Shown here: positions 34,310 to 42,216 of the stretch, one piece after another
Position numbering within the stretch: position 1 is the first letter of the stretch
How the letters are laid out: every line of letters begins with the position of its first letter
Assembly (NCBI GenBank): GCA_016191845.1
Contig: JACPVF010000018.1
Span: forward strand, 1-64,000
Source of the DNA: Chloroflexota bacterium
Lineage (GTDB): Bacteria; Chloroflexota; Anaerolineae; Anaerolineales; Villigracilaceae
Direction of reading: 5' to 3'
Length of the DNA: 64,000 nt
Position numbers and translations under genes: made by a program
The notes under the pieces: model-generated
The model's database searches: none
The model's input: only the letters and a program-made list of their open reading frames with translations
Told to the model about the DNA's origin: nothing

Positions 34310-34806
34310 GCTTGCTCTCCCAGTTGGGGTTTAATCGGCTCGGGGCGGGTGCCATTCTTGAGGTGTGTCAGCAACTTGACGACGCCGTCGATGATGGCCT
34401 CGGGGCGCGGCGGGCAGCCAGGGATGTAGGCATCCACGGGCAGGACCTCGTCGATGTGGCCGACGATGTTGTAGCAGCCCGCGAAAGTGCCGCCCGAGAT
34501 GCCACACGAGCCGACCGCCACCACGAACTTGGGCTCGGGCATCTGCTCGTAGATGCGCAGCAGGCGGTCGCGCGCCTGGCGGGTGACAGGGCCCGTGCAG
34601 ATGAGCACGTCCGCGTGGCGCGGGCTGCCCTTGAGCTTGATGCCGAAACGCTCGATATCGTAATACGGTGTGAGCGTGGCCAGGATCTCGATATCACAGC
34701 CGTTGCAGGAGCCGCTGTTGAAGTGGATGATCCACGGCGAGTTGACCCGTGCCCAGGTGGTAATGCCCGACACGACTTTGTTGATCAGGTTTGGAGTTGT
34801 GATCAT
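34306..34806 (-). CDS. NuoB/MbhJ-like small subunit of [NiFe] hydrogenase
   Basis: This 166-residue protein holds the proximal [4Fe-4S] cluster. The four Cys lie in GSCNGCDIEI (two), VGSCGISGG and IPGCPPRPE, the pattern of group 4 hydrogenase small subunits. It has no Tat signal, in agreement with a cytoplasmic-facing enzyme. The ATG at 34806 is chosen over the frame start at 34884, which would add an unrelated N-terminus. It overlaps the large-subunit gene by four bases, so the two are translated together. Confidence 0.94.
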   Translation of the reverse strand: MITTPNLINKVVSGITTWARVNSPWIIHFNSGSCNGCDIEILATLTPYYDIERFGIKLKGSPRHADVLICTGPVTRQARDRLLRIYEQMPEPKFVVAVGSCGISGGTFAGCYNIVGHIDEVLPVDAYIPGCPPRPEAIIDGVVKLLTHLKNGTRPEPIKPQLGEQA

Positions 34807-34880
34807 AAAACGTCTCTTTTCTAGCGATGGTTTCGGTGCACCTGCCGTGATTGCGTCAGGCTGCTCAACCACCAGACCAA

Positions 34881-35195
34881 TCATCCAAGGATCAAGGCGA
34901 TCAGCGCCAGGATCAATCCGCCGATGTACACACCCGTAAACGGCGAGAAACCGCTGGTACCGATCATCAGCACGCCCAAATGCAGCACGGCAAAGAACAG
35001 AGCCACCTTGAAAAACGGACGGTAACCAGGCGCGGCAGGCTGAGAGTCATGTTCCTCGCCACCCGCGTAGCGTTCGCGCTTGCCCGCAGCCGCCTTGCCA
35101 CGCACCGCTACAGCACGCCCGACCAGCGAGAGGATGGCAACCAGTGCCATGTAAAAGGTGAAGGCGATGACAGGAGAGAGAATTAGGTCAGACAT
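34881..35195 (-). CDS. Small membrane subunit of the hydrogenase complex (MbhI/NuoA-like)
   Basis: This 104-residue protein has three hydrophobic segments, two of them in the C-terminal half (FFKVALFFAVLHLGVLMIG and GVYIGGLILALIALIL), joined by a charged loop. Position between the NuoN-like and NuoB-like genes is the same as MbhI in archaeal membrane-bound hydrogenases, and the second segment recalls NuoA. The assignment rests mostly on context. It starts 12 bases after the previous stop. Confidence 0.75.
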   Translation of the reverse strand: MSDLILSPVIAFTFYMALVAILSLVGRAVAVRGKAAAGKRERYAGGEEHDSQPAAPGYRPFFKVALFFAVLHLGVLMIGTSGFSPFTGVYIGGLILALIALILG

Positions 35196-35207
35196 GTCTT
35201 CAGCATC

Positions 35208-36731
35208 CTATCGAAAGATACTCATCAACGCGGCGCCCGCAGGCTCGGTCAGCCAGTTCATCAGCGAGGGGAACAGACCAATCACGACCACGGCCAATGC
35301 CATCAGCAACAGCGGCAGTTGCATGGTCCAGCTAATGGAGGCGGAACCCTTCTTCACCGAAGTGGCGGTCACGCGTCGATACATGCGGTTGACCAGCGGT
35401 GCGTAGTAGGCCAGTGAGATCACGCTGTTGACGGCCGCAAAGACCACGAAGCCCATCAGCCAGCCATTCCCACTCTGGAAGCCTGCCACGAAAATCTGCC
35501 ACTTGGACATGAAACCCGCCAGGGGAGGAAGTCCGCCCAGGGCCAGCAGTGCGATGCTCAGCGAAAGCGCCACCCACGGGTAACGGGTGGAGATGCCGTT
35601 CAGGTCGTGCGCCACCAGCGGACGATGGATACCCTGCTCATGGAACAACGCGTACATCACCGCGCCCACTGCAAGGAAGGCCAGTCCCTTCATCAGCATG
35701 TGCGTGAAGAGATGGAAGGCCGCGCCCTGTGCGCCAGCGGGCTGTCCGCTGACCAGGGCGATGCCCAGACCCATCAGGATGTAACCGATGTGGCTCAGGC
35801 TGGAGAAGGCCAGCATGCGCTTAACCTGCGACTGTTGCAGCGCCAGCAAATTGCCATACAGCATGTTCAAGGCGCCGAAGGCCAGCAGCAGCCAACCCCA
35901 GGAGAGCGCGAAACCCGTCAACGTGGAGAGGGCGCGCAACATGGCGACCAGGCCCGCTTCAATGACCACGCCTGAGAGCATGGCGCTGATCCCGCTCGGA
36001 GCCTGCGAGTGCGCGTCGGGCAGCCAGGTGTGCAGCGGCACCATCGCCACCTTCACGCCGAAGCCGATGAAGAACAGCGCACCCGCGGCCAGCAGCCCAG
36101 CCTTATTGAGGTCCATCGTGCCGACCATCAAGCGGATCTGGTCCATGTCGAGGGTGCCCGTCTGCGCCAGCACCAACGCGATACCCAACAGGGCCAGCGC
36201 CGAGCCGACCGCGCTTTGCACCACATACTTCATGCCCGCTTCGAGCGAGCCAGGTTGTTCACGATAGAAAGCCACCAGCAGGTACGACGAGACCGCCATG
36301 GCCTCGAACCAGACCCACAGGTTGAATAGGTCGTTGGCGCAGCCCAGGCCGATCATCAGGCCGATCATGGCCAGCAGCATGGCGTAATATTTTTCCTCGC
36401 CGAAATCGCCCGCCATATAGCGGCCCGAGAACAGAATCGCCAGCGTGCCAAGCGTCAGCACCATGGCAGCCAGCAGGAAGCTGATGCCGTCCAATTGCAG
36501 CCAGATGCTCTCGATGTTGAAGAACATGCGCCTGCCGCGCGCCTGGAATTCCAGCCACAAATTGATGAACGGGAACCAGGTCGCCACTACAGCCAACAGC
36601 GCCAGCAAACGCACGATCCAACCCTGGCGGGTCAACACCTGGGCGCGCGTGGTCAGCCGTCCGAAGAGATACACCACAGGTGATGACACCAGCGGGATCC
36701 CGACCAACAAAGTAAACATGGGAATGTTCAT
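35208..36731 (-). CDS. NuoN/MrpD-like proton or sodium antiporter subunit
   Basis: This 507-residue protein has about fourteen membrane segments of the proton-translocating quinone-oxidoreductase family. Conserved features are the Glu in LWVWFEAMAVSSYLLV, Lys in the discontinuous helix region (GVKVAMVPLHTWLPDAHSQAP, shown here in part as VPLHTWLPDAHSQAPS) and further Lys in the second half (QVKRMLAFSSLSHIGYI). Its ATG overlaps the preceding stop as ATGA. It should form one ion-pumping module of the hydrogenase complex. Confidence 0.92.
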   Translation of the reverse strand: MNIPMFTLLVGIPLVSSPVVYLFGRLTTRAQVLTRQGWIVRLLALLAVVATWFPFINLWLEFQARGRRMFFNIESIWLQLDGISFLLAAMVLTLGTLAILFSGRYMAGDFGEEKYYAMLLAMIGLMIGLGCANDLFNLWVWFEAMAVSSYLLVAFYREQPGSLEAGMKYVVQSAVGSALALLGIALVLAQTGTLDMDQIRLMVGTMDLNKAGLLAAGALFFIGFGVKVAMVPLHTWLPDAHSQAPSGISAMLSGVVIEAGLVAMLRALSTLTGFALSWGWLLLAFGALNMLYGNLLALQQSQVKRMLAFSSLSHIGYILMGLGIALVSGQPAGAQGAAFHLFTHMLMKGLAFLAVGAVMYALFHEQGIHRPLVAHDLNGISTRYPWVALSLSIALLALGGLPPLAGFMSKWQIFVAGFQSGNGWLMGFVVFAAVNSVISLAYYAPLVNRMYRRVTATSVKKGSASISWTMQLPLLLMALAVVVIGLFPSLMNWLTEPAGAALMSIFR

Positions 36732-38476
36732 GACGCACTCCACAATAAAATTCCCAGCACCACCACCAGGGCGCCGATGATGCCGACCACGTTCCAGTTC
36801 ATCTCGCCCGTCTGCGTCTTCTGCACTACTGCCGCGGATTGGGACACAAGCTTGACGACCTGCTGATTCAACCAATCCAGGCCGAAGCTCTCGCGGCTGA
36901 GCGCTTCCAGCGCCGCGGGTACGGGACCTGTCGCCTGCTTCCTGACCATCCAGCTGATCGCCAGCCCGAGCGCCACCACGCCCAACGCGATATAGGTGGC
37001 GGGCGCGAGGAAGATCTCCTCGGCCAGCGTGCCGAGCGTCAGCACGTGGAATTCGTGGAACGGCAGGGTCCGTTCGAGCAGTGCAGAGAAAGGACCCGCC
37101 AGCAGCCAGGTGGTCAGCGAACCGACCGCCAGGATGCCGAGCGAAACCTTCATGGCCGTGCCCGCGTCATGGGCATGCAGCGCCTCGCGTGGTTCGCCAA
37201 AGAAGACCATCCAGGTCATGCGCAGGGTGTAGAAAGCCGTCAGGCCTGCGCCAATCAACATACCGATGTAGGCCCACAGCGGCGTGTGCAGCAAGCCTTC
37301 TTCAAGGATGAGTTCCTTGCTCCAGAAGCCGTTCATGATGGGCAGTCCCGCCAGCGCCAGCGCGCCGAGGATGAAGACATTGCGCACGAAGGGCATTTGC
37401 TTGCCAAGGCCACCCATGCGGCGCATGTCACGCGTGCCCGCACTATGGATGACCGAGCCTGCCGCCAGGAACAGCAACGCCTTGAAGACCGCATGGCTCA
37501 GCAGATGGAACTGGCTGGCAAAGATGCCGCCCGCGCCGATGGCGTAGACCATGTAGCCCAACTGGCTGACGGTCGAGTAGGCCAGCGCGCGCTTGAGGTC
37601 CATGGCGGTCAACGCCATGACGGCCGTGATGAGCGCGGAGATCATGCCCACCAGCATCACTGCGAAGGTCCAGCCAGGGACATATTCAAAGACAGGGTAA
37701 AAACGGGCCAGCAGGTACACGCCCGCATTGACCATCGTGGCCGCGTGGATCAGGGCGCTGATGGGCGTCGGCGCTTCCATCGCGTCGGGCAGCCAGGTGT
37801 GGAACGGGAACTGCGCCGACTTGGCCGCCGCTGCCAGCAGGAAACCGAATCCCATCACGGCCAGCAGGCTCGGGGTCAGCTCGGAGAAGCGGGCCAACAG
37901 GTCGGGGATCTGGTACGTGCCCAAGGTCCCGAACACGGTCAGGGCGCCCGCCAGAAGTCCCACGCCGCCGAACTGGGTGATGATGAGCGCCTTCATGCCG
38001 CCCGCCACCGCCTTGGGGTCGTCGTTGTAGAACGAGATCAGCGCATAGGAACACAGCGCCGTGATTTCCCAGAAGAAGAACAGGAACAGCAGGTTACTGG
38101 TCAGCACCAGGCCTGTCATCGCACCAATGAAGAGCAGCACGAAGGTGTAGAAGCGGCCCAGTTGATGCTCGCCGTGCATGTAGTCTACGGCAAAGATCAC
38201 GGCCAGCGAACCGACCACACAGGCGATGGCTGCCAGCGCCACGGACAGGCCGTCGGCGATGAAGGTCAGGTCACCGAAGAGCGCCCCCATCGGCAGAGAG
38301 AATGCCACGTCGCTGGAGGCCTGCGGGATGAGGATCAGCGAGAGGATGCCCGCCAGGACAGAAAAAGAGACAGCCAGCCCGTGTTGCCATTTCGGACGGC
38401 TGTCCCCGACGCGCCAGACTACGAGCGCGCCCAACCAGGGGATAAGGATCAAAGAGGGAACGAGAAGGCCAGTCAT
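36728..38476 (-). CDS. NuoL/MrpA-like antiporter subunit
   Basis: This 582-residue antiporter-like subunit has the family's Glu in LFFFWEITALCSYALI and Lys/His in SAQFPFHTWLPDAMEAPTPI. The key Lys lies in MDLKRALAYSTVSQLGYMV. Unlike complex I NuoL it has no long lateral amphipathic helix followed by a final anchor that can be made out. The C-terminus is short, ending in one membrane segment. The start at 38476 is one base after the NuoK-like stop. With the NuoN-like and NuoK-like subunits it makes the ion-pumping arm. Confidence 0.92.
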   Translation of the reverse strand: MTGLLVPSLILIPWLGALVVWRVGDSRPKWQHGLAVSFSVLAGILSLILIPQASSDVAFSLPMGALFGDLTFIADGLSVALAAIACVVGSLAVIFAVDYMHGEHQLGRFYTFVLLFIGAMTGLVLTSNLLFLFFFWEITALCSYALISFYNDDPKAVAGGMKALIITQFGGVGLLAGALTVFGTLGTYQIPDLLARFSELTPSLLAVMGFGFLLAAAAKSAQFPFHTWLPDAMEAPTPISALIHAATMVNAGVYLLARFYPVFEYVPGWTFAVMLVGMISALITAVMALTAMDLKRALAYSTVSQLGYMVYAIGAGGIFASQFHLLSHAVFKALLFLAAGSVIHSAGTRDMRRMGGLGKQMPFVRNVFILGALALAGLPIMNGFWSKELILEEGLLHTPLWAYIGMLIGAGLTAFYTLRMTWMVFFGEPREALHAHDAGTAMKVSLGILAVGSLTTWLLAGPFSALLERTLPFHEFHVLTLGTLAEEIFLAPATYIALGVVALGLAISWMVRKQATGPVPAALEALSRESFGLDWLNQQVVKLVSQSAAVVQKTQTGEMNWNVVGIIGALVVVLGILLWSAS

Positions 38477-38477
38477 C

Positions 38478-38783
38478 CTAACCTCGCAGGGAAGAGATCT
38501 TCGGGATGTCGAGCGTGCCAAAGCGGATGCGCACCTGCACCGCCAGCGCCAGCGCCACCACGGCCACGATCGTGTCGGCCACAATGATCGTTGCGGCCAC
38601 GCTTTCGCCGATGCCGGGATGCCCGCTGACCTTGCCTGCCACCACGAAGGCCAGCACCACCGACTTGACCAACAGTTGCAGCACCACCACGATCTTGATC
38701 AGGTTGCGGGTGATGAGCAGACCGTACAGCCCCACGCCGAGCAGGCAGGCCACGGTGACAATCAACACATTGAACAGAGTCAT
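38478..38783 (-). CDS. NuoK/MrpC-like subunit
   Basis: This 101-residue protein has three membrane segments typical of NuoK and MnhC. It begins FNVLIVTVACLLGVGLYGLL, followed by RNLIKIVVVLQLLVKSVVLA and by a third helix with D-T-I-V-A-V-V-A-L-A. A Glu in the third region (GESVAATIIVAD) fits the conserved acidic residue. Start and preceding stop overlap as ATGA. It links the antiporter subunits to the rest of the complex. Confidence 0.9.
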   Translation of the reverse strand: MTLFNVLIVTVACLLGVGLYGLLITRNLIKIVVVLQLLVKSVVLAFVVAGKVSGHPGIGESVAATIIVADTIVAVVALALAVQVRIRFGTLDIPKISSLRG

Positions 38784-39364
38784 GATCGGACCTCCGCTTC
38801 GGAGGCGGCTTCCGCCTTGCGCCAGCCCGCTTCCTGATGAGCAATCACCGCGCTGACAGGTTCCAGCGCCTCAGGCTCGATCTCGTCCTCGGTGACGGTC
38901 TGGCTCTCGGTCAACAGGCCGAGGATACCCAGCACGCCCGAGAAGATCAGCGCGATCTGAATCCACACGTCGAGGGCGCGCTGTTTCCAGAGCACGTCCA
39001 CCAGCAGCAGATCACGCGTGGCTTGCGGAAGCGGCAGCATCGGCAAGGTCATCCAGCCGACCAGCCCCGCCGCCACGACCACCAGCACGAAGGCCAACGG
39101 CTTGGGGATGTACGAGGGCGGGTCCTGCGTGTCCTCGCCCACCATGCTCAGGGCATAGACCAGCAGCACGGTCACCAGCCCCGCGCCCACGCTCAGCTCG
39201 ATCACGGCCACTTCGGTCGCGCCGAGCAGGAACAGCATCACCGAGACCAATGCGCTGACCACGGCCAGGTACAGCGCGGAAGCCAGCAAACGCGGCGACC
39301 GCACTGCCTTGTATGCGCAAAATACCGCGCCCAAACTTAGAAGTACGTACGGGACGATTTCCAT
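38780..39364 (-). CDS. MbhD/MbhE-like (MrpB-type) membrane subunit, first gene of the operon
   Basis: This 194-residue protein has a DUF4040/MbhD-like core (ASALYLAVVSALVSVMLFLLGATEVAVIELSVGAG, about residues 30-64, shown for orientation as SALYLAVVSALVSVMLFLLG) and two or three further membrane segments with an E-like part near 130-155. A charged cytoplasmic tail follows. Such subunits are part of Mrp antiporters and membrane-bound hydrogenases. It is the promoter-proximal gene. The ATG at 39364 is preceded by GGAGAG at some distance. The Crp-type operator lies 59 bases upstream. Confidence 0.85.
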   Translation of the reverse strand: MEIVPYVLLSLGAVFCAYKAVRSPRLLASALYLAVVSALVSVMLFLLGATEVAVIELSVGAGLVTVLLVYALSMVGEDTQDPPSYIPKPLAFVLVVVAAGLVGWMTLPMLPLPQATRDLLLVDVLWKQRALDVWIQIALIFSGVLGILGLLTESQTVTEDEIEPEALEPVSAVIAHQEAGWRKAEAASEAEVRS

Positions 39365-39394
39365 TTGTATAGACTCTCCATCATTCCAGTTGTA

Positions 39395-39438
39395 AGTCTA
39401 GCCGCGTTATTCGTCCTTGTTATGTGAAAATAATCACA
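39395..39438 (-). promoter_or_regulatory. Crp-type operator and -10 element of the hydrogenase operon
   Basis: TGTGAAAATAATCACA (39423-39438) is a perfect TGTGA-N6-TCACA palindrome. On the minus strand a TAGACT (39400-39395) begins about 30 bases from its centre. This is close to the geometry of class II CRP-activated promoters, where the site covers the -35 region, and no good -35 hexamer is seen. The likely binding protein is the Crp-family regulator at 10305, whose recognition helix has the right residues. Binding itself is inference. Confidence 0.65.
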
Positions 39439-39531
39439 AAATGTCATGTAGTCCTTCCTGATATTTGTTACATCAATGGTCGTCAATAAGTCGAGATAAT
39501 GGAAGGGCACCCTGCCTATTAGGTAAACAAA

Positions 39532-39557
39532 AAGCCAGAGGATTCAACCTCTGGCTT
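39532..39557 (-). terminator. Intrinsic terminator
   Basis: AAGCCAGAGG and CCTCTGGCTT around a six-base loop, followed on the minus strand by TTTTTG. It ends the membrane-protein gene at 39594-40106 and isolates the hydrogenase promoter from it. Confidence 0.85.
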
Positions 39558-39576
39558 CAAGAAAAAAGTCCATCCT

Positions 39577-39605
39577 CCGCCCTTCGACTACGCTCAAGGC
39601 GAAGG
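39577..39605. repeat. CCTTCGACT-type dispersed palindrome
   Basis: GCCCTTCGACTACGCTCAAGGC has GCC(C)TT/AAGGC ends. It is the same family as copies at 45154 and 54541, and related to the CCTTCGACAAGCTCAGGG inserts of the attC-like sites. The copy supplies the last codons and stop of the gene at 39594. Confidence 0.7.
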
Positions 39606-40106
39606 TGCCTTTTTCAACCCAACGATCAGCGCATACAAAATTCCTGCAAAGAAAAAGAAGAATTTGACCGACGCACAGGCGGCAGCGATCATGGGCCAGG
39701 GATCCGCTGCCCCGTTCGAGAGGATTCTCCACAGCGCGGCGTTTTCCACCGCGTCGAAGGCCGCCGCGACGAACGCCCCCCAGCCTGCCACCGCGCCCAA
39801 AGATCTCAGCCAGCCCACGTGACGTCCCGCCGCGAGCAGAGTCGCGAGCGCAATCGCCATCGCGTAGACGGGCATGAACAGGTAGTCGAAGCCCAGGCCG
39901 AAGGCGGCCTTCAGACGGGCGGCCTCATCCCAGGTTTTCAGGATGTCCGCCGCATTCTTCACGCTGCCCGCCAACTCGTAGGCAACGATCCCGCCTGGAA
40001 CCTCGAAGAATCGGAAGGCGACCGCAATGACGAGAGTCACGGACAGGAAAAACACAAAGAGAGGTCTGCGCAGCGAAACGGGGACAGCCTCGAGCGGATG
40101 TCTCAT
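39594..40106 (-). CDS. Polytopic membrane protein of unknown function
   Basis: This 170-residue protein has four membrane segments (about residues 14-34, 72-92, 104-120 and 142-162) with a soluble helical loop between the first two (YELAGSVKNAADILKTWDE). The segment GLGFDYLFMPVYAMAIAL and the F-D-A-V-E-N-A motif near residue 115 look conserved, but no named family is recognised. The C-terminal KKAPSP and the stop come from a dispersed palindrome, so the original end may have been altered by repeat insertion. It starts 24 bases after the GNAT-like gene. Confidence 0.72.
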   Translation of the reverse strand: MRHPLEAVPVSLRRPLFVFFLSVTLVIAVAFRFFEVPGGIVAYELAGSVKNAADILKTWDEAARLKAAFGLGFDYLFMPVYAMAIALATLLAAGRHVGWLRSLGAVAGWGAFVAAAFDAVENAALWRILSNGAADPWPMIAAACASVKFFFFFAGILYALIVGLKKAPSP

Positions 40107-40130
40107 GGCAACTCCTGAGCAACCACAGAA

Positions 40131-41267
40131 CTATCCTTCCAGCGTCTTCCGAAACACGCGATAGTTCTTGTATTCCACGCCGTTCAGATTCTTCAAGTCG
40201 GCGCGCATCTGCTCCGCGGATTCGGCCACCTGGGTCATTTCCACGTGGCTGAACTGGCGGAACTCCAACAGGGTGCGCCCCATCTCGGCATACAGCAGGG
40301 CGTTGCCACCCTTGCCGTGGTACTCGGGCAGAATGCCCATGCCGTTGACCGAGACCGTCTTCGTGCGGCGCATCTCCAGTAGCAAATCCGCCAGCGTGAA
40401 CGGATTCAACTTTCCCCTGGCGCGCTGCAGGGCCGCCGACACATCGTGGAAGGCGAACAGGAAGCCGACCGCCTCGTCGCCGTGAGTGACGATCTTGATC
40501 AGGCGGTGGTCGGCCACGGTCATAATATTCTCAACTACAAAGTCGATCTCGCGTTTGGTAAAGGGGAAATATTCCCAGTTGTTGACGAAGGCCTTGTTAT
40601 AGGCATCGCCGATGCGGTCCGCCCAGCCGACCAACTCTTTTTTGTTCTTGAACTTCTTGACCGCCAGCCCGCTGCGTTCGGCGGCGCGGCGCGCGATGCG
40701 CTCCACCCGTTCGGGGATCTGGAACTGGTCGGCGGGCAGGTAGCAGGAGACGAAGTCCACCTCCTTGACGAAGCCCTGAGACTCGATCAGCTCCTGGTAA
40801 TAGGCATAGTTGTAGGTGAGCATGGTCATGGTCTGACGATGCTCGAAGCCGAGGACCTGGATGCCATATCCATCCAGCGGACCCATGCCCTTCGGCCCGA
40901 CCACGCAATCCAACCCGCGCGCCCTGGCCCAGTCGAAGACCGTGTTGAACAAGGCCGCGGCGGCCTCGGGGTCGTTCTCGCAATCGAAGAAATAAAAATC
41001 GGCTTCCTTCGAGTGGTGATATTGGTTGAAGGGACGGTTCTCGATGGCGGCGATGCGACCCACGTCGCGGCCATCGCGCACGGCCAGGAAGAACTCCACG
41101 TCGGAATGCTCATAAAAGGGATGCTTCTTGGGATTAAGCTGGTTATATGCATCTAGGTTGAGCGGCGGCACCCATTGTGGACAGTCGCGGTACAGGCGAT
41201 GCGGAAGTTCCACAAAACGGCGCACCTGGGCCTTGTTGTGGGTGTCCACCTTTTCGATGTTGAGCAT
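40131..41267 (-). CDS. GNAT-like acyltransferase-fold protein
   Basis: This 378-residue protein appears to hold two GNAT-type halves. The N-terminal half contains FFLAVRDGRDVGRIAAIENRP, shown here in part as VRDGRDVGRIAAIENRP, a typical beta4-alpha3 turn, and the second half has NGMGILPEYHGKGGNALLY near residue 310, where the acyl-CoA pyrophosphate loop would be. Proteins of this size and layout are widespread in Chloroflexota and other phyla and annotated only as N-acetyltransferase-domain. Substrate unknown, and catalysis not certain. ATG at 41267. Confidence 0.75.
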   Translation of the reverse strand: MLNIEKVDTHNKAQVRRFVELPHRLYRDCPQWVPPLNLDAYNQLNPKKHPFYEHSDVEFFLAVRDGRDVGRIAAIENRPFNQYHHSKEADFYFFDCENDPEAAAALFNTVFDWARARGLDCVVGPKGMGPLDGYGIQVLGFEHRQTMTMLTYNYAYYQELIESQGFVKEVDFVSCYLPADQFQIPERVERIARRAAERSGLAVKKFKNKKELVGWADRIGDAYNKAFVNNWEYFPFTKREIDFVVENIMTVADHRLIKIVTHGDEAVGFLFAFHDVSAALQRARGKLNPFTLADLLLEMRRTKTVSVNGMGILPEYHGKGGNALLYAEMGRTLLEFRQFSHVEMTQVAESAEQMRADLKNLNGVEYKNYRVFRKTLEG

Positions 41268-41411
41268 GAGACGACTCCCTGGAGCAAAGATACGTTCGGG
41301 TTTAAGTATATAACAGAAACCGCGCGGAGGGGTTGCTCTCCCCTAGTCCAAAGCGGGCTTCCGCCAGAATGCGCAAAAACCCGCCCATTAAGAAAAGAAA
41401 TCAACTACATA

Positions 41412-41431
41412 CCCTCTCCCTCGGGAGAGGG
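41412..41431. repeat. Hairpin in the 318-bp gap before the HEPN island
   Basis: CCCTCTCC and GGAGAGGG with a four-base loop, a common intergenic palindrome in environmental genomes. The remaining gap (41268-41585) has no further gene. Its right part turns AT-rich, with TATAAT at 41535-41540 as a possible -10 for the island, about 45 bases before the first ATG. Confidence 0.6.
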
Positions 41432-41585
41432 CCAAGCGGACTTACCGATTGCTCAAGCCAATCAGGGTGAGATCCTTTTGCCGTTGTGCTTTGGGATACA
41501 TAAGCATAAAGTATTGCATTTTACCTAAATTCGCCCTATAATTTTGTACTGTTGTCGTTTACTAGACACCCCAAAGGAGGGTTCC

Positions 41586-41978
41586 ATGAGCAAAACTCTT
41601 GAAGCACAAAACAAAATAATCATTTCATTACTCGCCAGAACTGCGCTGGGTATCAAAGAGATTGACAGGATTGTTCGAAGTGGCAAGAAGAAAGGCGATC
41701 CAGATAATTTTGCTTTGGTTTATAACTCATTAGATGGCACTAAGAGTGGCGCTGAACTAGCTAAAATAGTTGGTATCACTCAGCAAGGAATGTCATCTGT
41801 TCTGCAAACGTGGGAAGAAGAAGGTATTGTGTACAAAAACGATGAAACTGGATTTTATGTTGGGTTATTAAAACTCCCCATAAAGAAAAAGCCTTCTGCG
41901 AAAGCGAAAACGGGGAACCTAAACAATGAGGCTAATACAAACAAGCAAGAGGAGAGCGAAAATGGTAAAGAAAGCTAA
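41586..41978 (+). CDS. Winged-helix-type small protein, first gene of HEPN island
   Basis: This 130-residue protein has an N-terminal helical part, then an HTH at about residues 57-82 (SGAELAKIVGITQQGMSSVL) followed by W-E-E-E-G-I-V-Y-K, the wing of MarR/ArsR-like folds. The C-terminal 35 residues are a Lys/Asn/Glu-rich tail. AAAGGAGG stands seven bases before the ATG at 41586, a very good ribosome-binding site. No named family is recognised. It overlaps the next gene and probably regulates the island or serves as partner of the HEPN protein. Confidence 0.72.
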   Translation: MSKTLEAQNKIIISLLARTALGIKEIDRIVRSGKKKGDPDNFALVYNSLDGTKSGAELAKIVGITQQGMSSVLQTWEEEGIVYKNDETGFYVGLLKLPIKKKPSAKAKTGNLNNEANTNKQEESENGKES

Positions 41979-42216
41979 AACCGAAAAGACTGGTGTAAGT
42001 CAAGAACTACTCATGCTTGGTTATCTCTGTGTTAAAGATCTTGAAACTTTACCTGAAATGGTCGAGGTGCTAGATCGCTTTGGATTTTCGGGACCCGATA
42101 TAGCAAAAATCTGCAATGCAGCCGAAGGCTCAATTCGAAATGCAAGATTGGGCTTAAAATCCAGGAAGAGGAACAAAGATGGCAAAGGATCTAATCAGTC
42201 AAATACTGAAGAATAA
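41962..42216 (+). CDS. Small helix-turn-helix protein, second gene of HEPN island
   Basis: This 84-residue protein has a central HTH-like stretch (LDRFGFSGPDIAKICNAAEG, continuing SIRNARLGLKSRK), the look of a sigma region 4-type helix-turn-helix, flanked by basic ends. The ATG at 41962 has GAGAGC before it and lies 17 bases inside the first gene. Its own end overlaps the HEPN gene by 38 bases. The three genes are thus translationally linked. Family not recognised. Confidence 0.68.
   Translation: MVKKAKTEKTGVSQELLMLGYLCVKDLETLPEMVEVLDRFGFSGPDIAKICNAAEGSIRNARLGLKSRKRNKDGKGSNQSNTEE

Noticed and set aside
34881-35195. Independent multidrug SMR-type pump
   Set aside because: Three segments, charged loop and position inside the hydrogenase operon fit an MbhI-like subunit better.
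30834-39364. Respiratory complex I
   Set aside because: The NuoD-like subunit keeps both Ni-binding Cys pairs, the NuoE/F/G module is absent and a hydrogenase maturation protease is present.
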